DNA from: an uncultured Pseudomonadota bacterium
Lineage (GTDB): Bacteria; Myxococcota_A; UBA796; SXON01
Direction: 5' to 3'
Assembly: GCA_903844155.1 (NCBI GenBank)
Contig: CAIMSU010000271.1
Span: 1-63,870, forward strand
DNA length: 63,870 bases
Shown: positions 52,351-58,770 of the stretch, one piece after another
How the letters are laid out: each line of letters begins with the position of its first letter
Position numbering within the stretch: the stretch's first letter is position 1
The notes under the pieces: model-generated
Seen by the model: only the letters and a program-made list of their open reading frames with translations
Told to the model about the DNA's origin: nothing
Database searches by the model: none
Position numbers and translations under genes: made by a program

Positions 52351-53691
52351 ATGTCCCTGTTCAGTACCCTCGGTGTCGGAGCCAGCGGGCTCAACGTGGC
52401 CAGCGTCGGGCTCGGCGTGGCCGGTGACAACATCGCAAACATCGGCACCACCGGGTACAAGCACACCCGGGCGACGTTCGCGGACTTCCTGCCGCAGAAC
52501 GTCTTCGGGCTGAGCGGCGTCGGCCAGCTCGGCACGGGTGCGGCCACGAACTACCTCTCCACCCAATTCGCTCAGGGCAGCATCAACAGCAGCGACTCGT
52601 CGCTGGACATGGCGATCGGCGGGAACGGCTTCTTCGTCGTGAACGACGGGAACCAAAGCTCCTACACGCGAAATGGGGAGTTCTACATGGACGACAACGG
52701 GTTCATCACCACCGCCTCCGGGCTCAACCTGCAGGGCTACAATGCCGTCAACGGCGCGGTGTCCGGAGCCATCGGGGATCTCCAGATCGATGAGACGACG
52801 ATCCCTCCGGCCGTCACCACGACGGTGGTGGCGGACGCCACGCTCTCCGCGGAGACGGTACCGGGCGTCGACCTCGCCGCCATCGACATGTACGGCACCG
52901 GCACCGGCACGAACACGCTGACCGAGGCTGGAGACGCCGCTGACTTCACGATGGGGACGACCATCTACGACACGCTGGGGGTCGCTCACGACGTCACTGT
53001 GCTGTTCGAGCGGTCTGGCACGTCGGACTGGATCTGGCGCGCAGTCACCGACGCGACTCAGGTGTACGACACGACCAACACCGCGTTCTCCACCACCGCC
53101 GATTCGGGATTCGAGATCGCGAACGGCACCGTCAGCTTCGACACCGACGGGAACATCTCGGCCTTCACCCAGACCAACACGTCGACCACCACGCCGTGGA
53201 CCTTTCAGGGGGCCGCGGCACAGGACGTCGCGTTCGACTTCGGGATGGACTCCACGGGCGTGGCCACGGACGGCGCCGTCACCATGGTCGGCGACGAGTC
53301 CTCGGTCCAGGCGCTCTCCCAGGACGGCCGGTCCGCCGGCATCCTGTCGAGCCTCGCAGTGTCCGACGATGGCACGATCACGGGGTCCTACACGAACGGC
53401 GAGGATCTGGTCGTCGGGCAGGTCGCGCTCGCCACCTTCACCGCGGAGTCTGGGCTCATCCGGGCGGGGGGCACGTTGTTCACGGCGTCATCCGCCGCCG
53501 GCGCGCCGGCGGTCGGCGCTGCGGGCACGGGCACGCGGGGGACCATCTCCGGAAGCGCGCTCGAAGGGAGCAACGCCAATCTCGAAGACGAGTTCGTCAA
53601 CATGATCACCGCCCAGCGCATGTACCAGGCCAACGCCAAGGTGATCACGGCCGCCGACGAGTCCCTGCAGACCCTGATGGCGATCCAGTAG
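52351..53691 (+). CDS. flgE: Flagellar hook protein FlgE
   Basis: A 446-residue hook protein. N-terminal LFSTLGVGASGLNVASVGLGVAGDNIANIGTTGYKHTRATF, the DLGQ-type core (MAIGGNGFFVVNDGNQSSYTRNGEFYMDDNGFI) and the C-terminal GSNANLEDEFVNMITAQRMYQANAKVITAADESLQTLMAIQ are the hook signatures. The variable domain is Thr/Ser-rich. ATG 52351 has AAGGAG 8 nt upstream. It ends 3 nt before the convergent regulator gene. Confidence 0.96.
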   Translation: MSLFSTLGVGASGLNVASVGLGVAGDNIANIGTTGYKHTRATFADFLPQNVFGLSGVGQLGTGAATNYLSTQFAQGSINSSDSSLDMAIGGNGFFVVNDGNQSSYTRNGEFYMDDNGFITTASGLNLQGYNAVNGAVSGAIGDLQIDETTIPPAVTTTVVADATLSAETVPGVDLAAIDMYGTGTGTNTLTEAGDAADFTMGTTIYDTLGVAHDVTVLFERSGTSDWIWRAVTDATQVYDTTNTAFSTTADSGFEIANGTVSFDTDGNISAFTQTNTSTTTPWTFQGAAAQDVAFDFGMDSTGVATDGAVTMVGDESSVQALSQDGRSAGILSSLAVSDDGTITGSYTNGEDLVVGQVALATFTAESGLIRAGGTLFTASSAAGAPAVGAAGTGTRGTISGSALEGSNANLEDEFVNMITAQRMYQANAKVITAADESLQTLMAIQ

Positions 53692-53694
53692 CGG

Positions 53695-54468
53695 TCAGCC
53701 GAGAGCCTGGGAGGGGGGAGCCCCGGCCCAGGCTCGGTAGGTGCGGGAAAAGTAGGCGGGGGCCATGCCGACCGCAGCGGCGACCTCGGCTACGCTGCCG
53801 AACGCGCCGACCTCAAGCATCTCGTGGGCGGCCTTCAGCCTGACCTCCCGGATGTACGCTTTCGGCCCAAGTGGCCCGAGCTCGAGGAGGCGGCGGCGGA
53901 GCTGCCGGGGGCTCACGGCGAGGTCCCGTGCGAGGTCGTCGACTGTGTACAAGGCGTCCCCAAGCGACCGGTGGATGGCCTCGTCGATGCGACGACGGAG
54001 GGCACGGAGCTGCGCCGGGCTCGTCGTCGAACCGCTGGAGGGCAACGGGCTCGTCGGGGGGGCCCCAAGGGCGATTCCTGCGCTACGGGCGATGAGCTTC
54101 TTCAACCGGACGATGAGCTCGGCCTCGTGGAAAGGCTTGCCCATGAACTCATCGACCGTCCAGAGCGCGGAGGCCTGGACTTCGCCGGTGCCGTTCGCGC
54201 TCAGGAGCATGACCGGCAAGTGGGCAAGGCGCCGGTTGCTCCGGATCCGGTCGCAGAGCGCGAGGCCGTCGATGTCCGGCATGATCAGATCGGACAGGAC
54301 GGCCACCGGCTGGAGATCTTCCAGCACCTTGAGCGCCTCGGCTCCGCCGGATGCGGTGGTGACGGTCCAGTGTGGCGACAAGAGGTCGACCAGCACGGCA
54401 CGCATCCAGGCATCATCCTCGACGACGAGGAGGGAAGGGCGGAGTTCGTCCGTGGGAATCGGGTCCAT
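53695..54468 (-). CDS. Response regulator with AraC-type DNA-binding domain
   Basis: A 257-residue regulator. Receiver domain: acidic pair in LLVVEDDAWMRAVL, phospho-acceptor Asp in VLSDLIMPDIDGLAL, Ser in MLLSANG and Lys in MGKPF. A Ser/Pro linker follows, then an AraC-family double HTH (TVDDLARDLAVSPRQLRRRLLELGPLGPKAYIREVRLKAAHEMLEVG, then EVAAAVGMAPAYFSRTYRAWAG). It is probably switched by an unlinked kinase. Start ATG 54468 preferred over 54492. It is convergent with flgE and divergent from the second sigma gene, so it may act on the shared upstream region. Confidence 0.85.
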   Translation of the reverse strand: MDPIPTDELRPSLLVVEDDAWMRAVLVDLLSPHWTVTTASGGAEALKVLEDLQPVAVLSDLIMPDIDGLALCDRIRSNRRLAHLPVMLLSANGTGEVQASALWTVDEFMGKPFHEAELIVRLKKLIARSAGIALGAPPTSPLPSSGSTTSPAQLRALRRRIDEAIHRSLGDALYTVDDLARDLAVSPRQLRRRLLELGPLGPKAYIREVRLKAAHEMLEVGAFGSVAEVAAAVGMAPAYFSRTYRAWAGAPPSQALG

Positions 54469-54549
54469 GGTGCTGACTATCTCGCCGCCCAACGCACGTC
54501 ACCAACCGGCGAAGGCTGTCGGTAACCGTACAGATTGTCAATAGTCGTG

Positions 54550-54575
54550 CTCACGTTTTCGCCACCCCGACCGAG
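54550..54575 (+). promoter_or_regulatory. Near-consensus sigma-28-type promoter of second sigma gene
   Basis: CTCAC, 16 bp, CCGAGAG: one mismatch in each box, spacing exact. The spacer resembles that of the flgD promoter. It is 259 bp upstream of the second sigma gene, so the leader would be long. Confidence 0.45.
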
Positions 54576-54604
54576 AGCGGACCCCTTCCGGACGTGTTCA
54601 AACC

Positions 54605-54628
54605 GGACATAGGCTTGCACTTATGTCC
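54605..54628. promoter_or_regulatory. Perfect dyad, possible operator
   Basis: GGACATA and TATGTCC around a 10-bp spacer, 30 bp after the sigma-28-type motif. This is the size expected of a dimeric repressor or activator site. The neighbouring AraC-type regulator is one candidate to bind here, but AraC proteins usually use direct repeats. Confidence 0.35.
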
Positions 54629-54834
54629 CCGAGGGTGCTGTTGGGGTGAACCGTCTGGTAGTCTTCAACCGTCCCTGCGAGAAGCACCCAATCCACAACC
54701 GCAAGAATCGATAAAAGCATTGCTCATCGCTCGGTTATCGCGCGGTGACCTTCCCTGCCACTGTTCCGCCGCCCGCCGAAGCTCGCCGACACAGGCGCAA
54801 CCCTTTTCAGACGATTGCCCCCCGAGGAGGCCGC

Positions 54835-55674
54835 ATGAGCCATCATCTCGCGAACTGCCCGCCGACCCCGCAGCGGAAGCTTGAGCTTCAGGCACGCGCA
54901 AGCGCGCGCGGCGTCGATCTCGACAACCGGGACTGGGCCGAGCCCCGGGCACCCCGTTCGCGCTCCCGCCCGAGTCGTCGCGACCGGGAGGCCATGATTG
55001 TGGCTCACGTGCAGTTGGTGCGCGTGATCGCTTCGCGCATCTCGCGCCGGCTGCCCTCGCATGTCGACACCGACGAGCTGACCGGCGTCGGGATGCTTGG
55101 CCTGATCGACGCTGTCGACCGGTTCGACCCCGAGCGAGGAACCCCGTTCAAGGCCTACGCGGAGATCCGCGTCCGCGGCGCCATCATCGACTCTTTGCGA
55201 TCGGCTGACTGGGTCCCGCTCGTCGTTCGCCGCAAGGTGGCGCGCATCGAGCGCACTCGCGACGCGCTTCGACGGCGCACCGGGCGCGACCCGAACCGTG
55301 TGGACATGGCGGAAGCCCTCGGCATGTCACCAGGCGCCTACGACGACCTGCTCGGAGACGCGGTGGTCCACCACCTCGTCTCCCTGGAGGCCGTGGACGG
55401 CCAACCGAATGGGAGCTCCCCGGCGGACCGCATTGCCAGCTCTTCCGACCACGCCCTCGATGTCTGGCTTGCAGAAGAGGGCCAGCAGGCGATCGAGCGG
55501 GCCGTCCACCACCTACCCGAGATGGAGCGCAAGGTGCTGCATCTCTACTACGGCGACGGCCTGAAGTACCGCGAGATCGGGCTGTCGCTGGGGGTGTGTG
55601 AGTCCCGGGTGTGCCAGCTCCGGGGTCAGGCCATCGCCCGGCTGCGGAAGGTCGTCTCGGCCACGATCGATTGA
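54835..55674 (+). CDS. FliA-type motility sigma factor (second copy)
   Basis: A 279-residue sigma factor with FliA-like regions: VDTDELTGVGMLGLIDAVDRFDPERGTPFKAYAEIRVRGAIIDSLRSADWVPLVVRRK (region 2 to 3, closest to classic FliA), a region 3 with TGRDPNRVDMAEALGMSPGAYDDLL, and region 4 LPEMERKVLHLYYGDGLKYREIGLSLGVCESRVCQLRGQAIARLRKVV. ATG 54835 has AGGAGG at the right spacing; longer starts are unsupported. It differs clearly from the first copy at 29447-30232. Which one reads the CTCAA-N16-CCGAT motif is open. The GRAM-PilZ gene follows. Confidence 0.9.
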   Translation: MSHHLANCPPTPQRKLELQARASARGVDLDNRDWAEPRAPRSRSRPSRRDREAMIVAHVQLVRVIASRISRRLPSHVDTDELTGVGMLGLIDAVDRFDPERGTPFKAYAEIRVRGAIIDSLRSADWVPLVVRRKVARIERTRDALRRRTGRDPNRVDMAEALGMSPGAYDDLLGDAVVHHLVSLEAVDGQPNGSSPADRIASSSDHALDVWLAEEGQQAIERAVHHLPEMERKVLHLYYGDGLKYREIGLSLGVCESRVCQLRGQAIARLRKVVSATID

Positions 55675-55687
55675 CGCGGAGGTGGAT

Positions 55688-55726
55688 ATGATATCTTTGA
55701 GTGCCCTTCGTCTCCACTCCATGTGA
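55688..55726 (+). CDS. Possible 12-codon leader ORF before GRAM-PilZ gene
   Basis: GGAGG at 55678-55682 sits 5 nt before ATG 55688, the best Shine-Dalgarno spacing here, yet this frame encodes only MISLSALRLHSM and then stops within the GRAM-PilZ gene. The annotated GTG of that gene (55701) lies 18 nt from the same GGAGG, too far. It may be a leader peptide that couples translation, or a sign of a frameshift at the start of the PilZ gene. Confidence 0.35.
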   Translation: MISLSALRLHSM

Positions 55727-57194
55727 GCTGTCGTTGAGTCCCACACGTCCCAACCTTGGTGATGGCTCGCCTGCGGACCCGGTCCTGCTTCAGGGATCGG
55801 CCACCGTCGAGGTCAACGACCTGCTCGCGGCTGTCGGGGAGCTCACGATCACGACCCAGCGCATCCGTTTCAGGCCGAACCGGGTCGAGAATCTGGTCGG
55901 GTTGGCTGCGGCCTTCGACGATCCGGTCGATGCGATCAGCGGTTTCGAGATCACCGGCGCACGGCACCGCCTCGAGGTTCGCTCGGCCAGCCGCACGGTC
56001 CGATTCATGGGGGATGTCGTCCCCGGCGTGTACGGTGCGCTTCAGGCCCTCGCGGAGGTGGCGTCCGGAGAGGTCAAGGCGGAGCATCTCGGGTTCCGGC
56101 TGGTTCCGGCGTCACTGTGTCGCGGCCCGGTGATGCATCCTGGTGCGCTGGTGTTCACAGGCACCCGGCTCGCGTTCGTCGCGACCGGTTTTCTCGACTC
56201 CCTCGTCGGCGTGCACGCGCTCACCGAGATCCCGGTAGGGGCGATCACCAACCTCACCTTGTCCGGAAGGCTCGACCCGCGCATCGAGGTCGGCACGGTC
56301 GGAGCGCGGTTGATCTTCGCCTGTGCAGACGCGGCCAACCAGTACGAGCGGGCGGTGGCTTGGCTGGCCGAGCACCTCCCGGGTCCGATGGTGCTCGGCG
56401 GAGCAGCGGCGACGGGCCCCGTGGCGACGGAACTCGACCGGGTGATCGGCCCATACCGGGGCCTTGGAGCCCTCGCCGAGGCCCCGCTCATGTTCACCCC
56501 GGCCGTCGCACTGAGCGCCAACAGCCCCGCCACACCTGGCTGGCTGTTCGTCGGCGCGGAGTCCATGGTCTGGCTCCCTGGGCCTACACCAAGCGTAGCA
56601 AGGCCGCCGGTGTCCCTGCCTCTGGGCCGTGAACGCTGGATCTGGGGTGAGCCAGCGGCCGAGATCCGGGCCGACCGCGAAGGGATCCCGTATCGATGGG
56701 TGACCCGGCTCGGGGTCCCGTTCCGGCAAGCGCTCTTCGAGCAGGTCGAGCGGATCCGGAAGCGGATCGCGCTGGCATGGGCGTCGTCCGGCACGGGGGT
56801 GATCGCGGACGGGCAGAACCGCCGGGACAGCTACCGCGTGCAGGTGATGGAGCAGGGGCAGCCTGCGATCGGCATCTGGGTCGCCACGGAAGGGGAGTTC
56901 CGGCAGCTGAGCTGCAAGATCATCGAGCTCTCACTCGGCGGCTGTTCCATCCGGACCGCGGCGCAGCTCCCGCTCGATCTGCTCGCCCGCGTCGATCTCG
57001 CGGAGAGCGGCCGCGTCTGCTCCGTCCGCGCTCGTGTGGCCTACACCCGGCAGGGCATGCATGACCAACGCTCGGTGGCTGGGCTCGTGTTCATCGAGCC
57101 GCCGTCCGACTTTGACACCGTCCTCCGGCACATGTGGATGTCGCTCCAGCAGCAGCAGCTGAAACGGCTGCGTGGTGGTGGCGAGCCAACGTGA
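55701..57194 (+). CDS. GRAM/PH-like repeat plus PilZ protein
   Basis: A 497-residue protein. Two to three GRAM/PH-like modules (GELTITTQRIRFRPNRVENL ... HRLEVRSASRTVRFMGDV; GALVFTGTRLAFVATGFLDSLVG) precede a C-terminal PilZ domain (~residues 370-480) with RRDSYR (RxxxR) and ELSLGG, where the usual Asp/Asn of (D/N)xSxxG is Glu. PilZ domains bind c-di-GMP and often act on flagellar motors (YcgR type). GTG 55701 or a later start; a leader-like ORF with a better Shine-Dalgarno overlaps. It lies 26 nt after the second sigma gene. An intact paralogue of the broken gene at 8320-10078. Confidence 0.82.
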   Translation: MPFVSTPCELSLSPTRPNLGDGSPADPVLLQGSATVEVNDLLAAVGELTITTQRIRFRPNRVENLVGLAAAFDDPVDAISGFEITGARHRLEVRSASRTVRFMGDVVPGVYGALQALAEVASGEVKAEHLGFRLVPASLCRGPVMHPGALVFTGTRLAFVATGFLDSLVGVHALTEIPVGAITNLTLSGRLDPRIEVGTVGARLIFACADAANQYERAVAWLAEHLPGPMVLGGAAATGPVATELDRVIGPYRGLGALAEAPLMFTPAVALSANSPATPGWLFVGAESMVWLPGPTPSVARPPVSLPLGRERWIWGEPAAEIRADREGIPYRWVTRLGVPFRQALFEQVERIRKRIALAWASSGTGVIADGQNRRDSYRVQVMEQGQPAIGIWVATEGEFRQLSCKIIELSLGGCSIRTAAQLPLDLLARVDLAESGRVCSVRARVAYTRQGMHDQRSVAGLVFIEPPSDFDTVLRHMWMSLQQQQLKRLRGGGEPT

Positions 57195-57212
57195 GCCCCT
57201 GATATGGTGGCT

Positions 57213-58229
57213 TCACGCCCGGAGGCGCTTGAGCAGCGATCTCGCGCCGGCGTGGCTCTGGTCGATCCCGACCGCCCGCGAGGCCAGACTCCGGGCGTTC
57301 TCCTTCAGCCCGAGGGCCTCATAGACCTCGGCGAGCACCATCGCGTACTCGAGGTTTTTCGGCTCCTTGGCGCAGGCCTTCCGGTACAGCTGCACCGCGC
57401 CGCGAAGATCCTCGCCCTGCGCGCGCAAGAGCTGCGCGAGGCGGAAGAACGCGACGCCGTCCGGGGGGTCCAGATCGATCGCCTTTCTGTAGCGGGTGAC
57501 GGCCTCTGCCTTCTGGGCGTAGCTCTCGGCGCGCCCTGCCTCTGCCACGAGCACCTTCGCCCGGGCTTGGCGGCTGCGCATCAGGGCCCCGCGGTGAAGG
57601 GCGGCGTAGTCGGGGTTGGCGGGCTCGAAGCGGGACGCGAGGTACAGGTTCGTCTCGGCGAGGGCGTAGCGCCCGGCCTCGAGGTCCGCCTTTCCGGCGG
57701 AAAAGTAGCGTTCGGCGCGTTGGCGGTGGTCGTCGAGCTGGCGACGGATGGCTTCGACGGCCTGACCCTGCTCCGGAGCGCCGGGGGGACTGCTTCCGGG
57801 GCGGCGGAAGGATGTCTCGGACGACGATCCGCGCGCCGGCTCCGAAGCGAGCGACGGCTGGGATGCCGTGGAGACGGCTGAGGCCGCGCTGCGATCACTC
57901 GACGCCGTGCGATGCGGGTTCCAGCCGGGGACGGAGCTCGCGGGCGCGAGCGACGTGGACGCCGACCGCGGCGATCGGCGTGCCTCCTGGAACCAGCGCG
58001 TCACCAACGCGAAATTCTCGTCGAGCACCCGTCCGAGCGCGCCGACGTCGCGGCTGTAGAAGCGGTCGGGGTGCCACTGATGCACGAACTCGCGGTACGC
58101 CCGGTCGAACCCCAGCGCGTCCGACGCGTCCACGAAACCCAGCGCAACACCTGTCGCTCCCTGGCCGAGCGCGTCCTGAATGCGCGTGATCTCGTTGATC
58201 TCGGTCTGGCTAAGCGGCCGTCGTTCCAT
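57213..58229 (-). CDS. J-domain-like protein with TPR repeats
   Basis: A 338-residue cytoplasmic protein (no signal peptide). The N-terminal ~95 residues form a J-like domain with the HPD motif (YREFVHQWHPDRFYSRD), which stimulates DnaK-type ATPases. A Ser-rich linker is followed by TPR repeats (AERYFSAGKADLEAGRYALAETNLYLASRFEPANPDYAALHRGALM ... AVTRYRKAIDLDPPDGVAFFRLAQLLRAQGEDLRGAVQLYRKA). ATG 58229 chosen; TTG 58271 is also possible. A sigma-28-type promoter lies upstream, so it may be a motility-linked chaperone. It is convergent with the GRAM-PilZ gene. Confidence 0.75.
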   Translation of the reverse strand: MERRPLSQTEINEITRIQDALGQGATGVALGFVDASDALGFDRAYREFVHQWHPDRFYSRDVGALGRVLDENFALVTRWFQEARRSPRSASTSLAPASSVPGWNPHRTASSDRSAASAVSTASQPSLASEPARGSSSETSFRRPGSSPPGAPEQGQAVEAIRRQLDDHRQRAERYFSAGKADLEAGRYALAETNLYLASRFEPANPDYAALHRGALMRSRQARAKVLVAEAGRAESYAQKAEAVTRYRKAIDLDPPDGVAFFRLAQLLRAQGEDLRGAVQLYRKACAKEPKNLEYAMVLAEVYEALGLKENARSLASRAVGIDQSHAGARSLLKRLRA

Positions 58230-58290
58230 CCGATCTCTCGCGGGCGCTCCCGACCGCCTGTACGGCGGCAACCTGCCCTTGCCGAGTGGT

Positions 58291-58316
58291 ATCGGCCAAG
58301 TGACGGAGGACTTGAA
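58291..58316 (-). promoter_or_regulatory. Sigma-28-type promoter of J-domain/TPR gene
   Basis: TTCAA, 16 bp, CCGATACC on the minus strand: one mismatch in the -35 box. The -35 end closely matches the flgB promoter sequence. Confidence 0.6.
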
Positions 58317-58350
58317 CGCTGCGAGCCGACTGTCCGCTATTTTCCCGCTT

Positions 58351-58371
58351 GCGGGGAGACTTCAGCCCCGC
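58351..58371 (-). terminator. Hairpin after the minimal rod-type gene
   Basis: GCGGGG and CCCCGC with a 9-nt loop lie directly after the stop codon of the minimal rod-type gene. No clear U-tract. It may end that transcript before the J-domain promoter. Confidence 0.35.
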
Positions 58372-58373
58372 GG

Positions 58374-58721
58374 CTACGCCAGTCGGTTCAGAAGCGACCC
58401 GACCGCGGCGTCCTCCGCGCGGATCACCGCGGCGTTCGCGGCGTACATGAACGTCGAAACCCGGGTGCCGATCATGGCGTCCTCAAGGTTGACGTTCGAC
58501 AACTCGGTCGTTCCCCCTGTACTCGGGTCGAATGACTGCAAGCCCGGGCTGTCATCGGTTCGGACGGAAGCCGTCACGCCCCCGTTGGCCACATCGCGCC
58601 CCGAGACCACCCGGGCCTTGTACCCGTCGGACAGCAAGTTCGCGGTGTTGGACGCGTAAGCGGCCAGACTCGTGTCCGCGAATCGCATCCCGGATGCGGC
58701 AATGGCGAGGGCGGGGTTCAT
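58374..58721 (-). CDS. Minimal flagellar rod-type protein
   Basis: A 115-residue protein with the axial-protein architecture reduced to its two ends. The N-terminal PALAIAASGMRFADTSLAAYASNTANLLSDGYKARVV resembles FlgB/FlgC/FlgG N-termini. The C-terminal STGGTTELSNVNLEDAMIGTRVSTFMYAANAAVIRAEDAAVGSLLN matches the rod C-terminal helix. Only ~25 residues lie between, far fewer than in FlgB, FlgC, FlgF or FlgG, all present elsewhere in the window. It stands alone beside a MopE lipoprotein gene. It may be an extra rod or spacer subunit, or a decoy for the export system. Confidence 0.7.
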   Translation of the reverse strand: MNPALAIAASGMRFADTSLAAYASNTANLLSDGYKARVVSGRDVANGGVTASVRTDDSPGLQSFDPSTGGTTELSNVNLEDAMIGTRVSTFMYAANAAVIRAEDAAVGSLLNRLA

Positions 58722-58770
58722 GCCGGGATTGTATCACAAGGCCAGTTTGAATTCGTTCCGGAGACCCACG

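Larger units (their letters stand above)
54493..54834. other. Intergenic regulatory region between response regulator and second sigma gene
   Basis: A 342-bp non-coding stretch. It holds a near-consensus sigma-28-type motif at 54550-54575 and a perfect 7-bp dyad at 54605-54628. Small reading frames in it lack coding-like composition. I saw no recognisable riboswitch. Confidence 0.5.

Noticed and set aside
54594-54884. A plus-strand frame of 96 codons upstream of the second sigma gene
   Set aside because: Pro/Arg/Ser-rich with no ribosome site, and it overlaps the well-supported sigma start in another frame.
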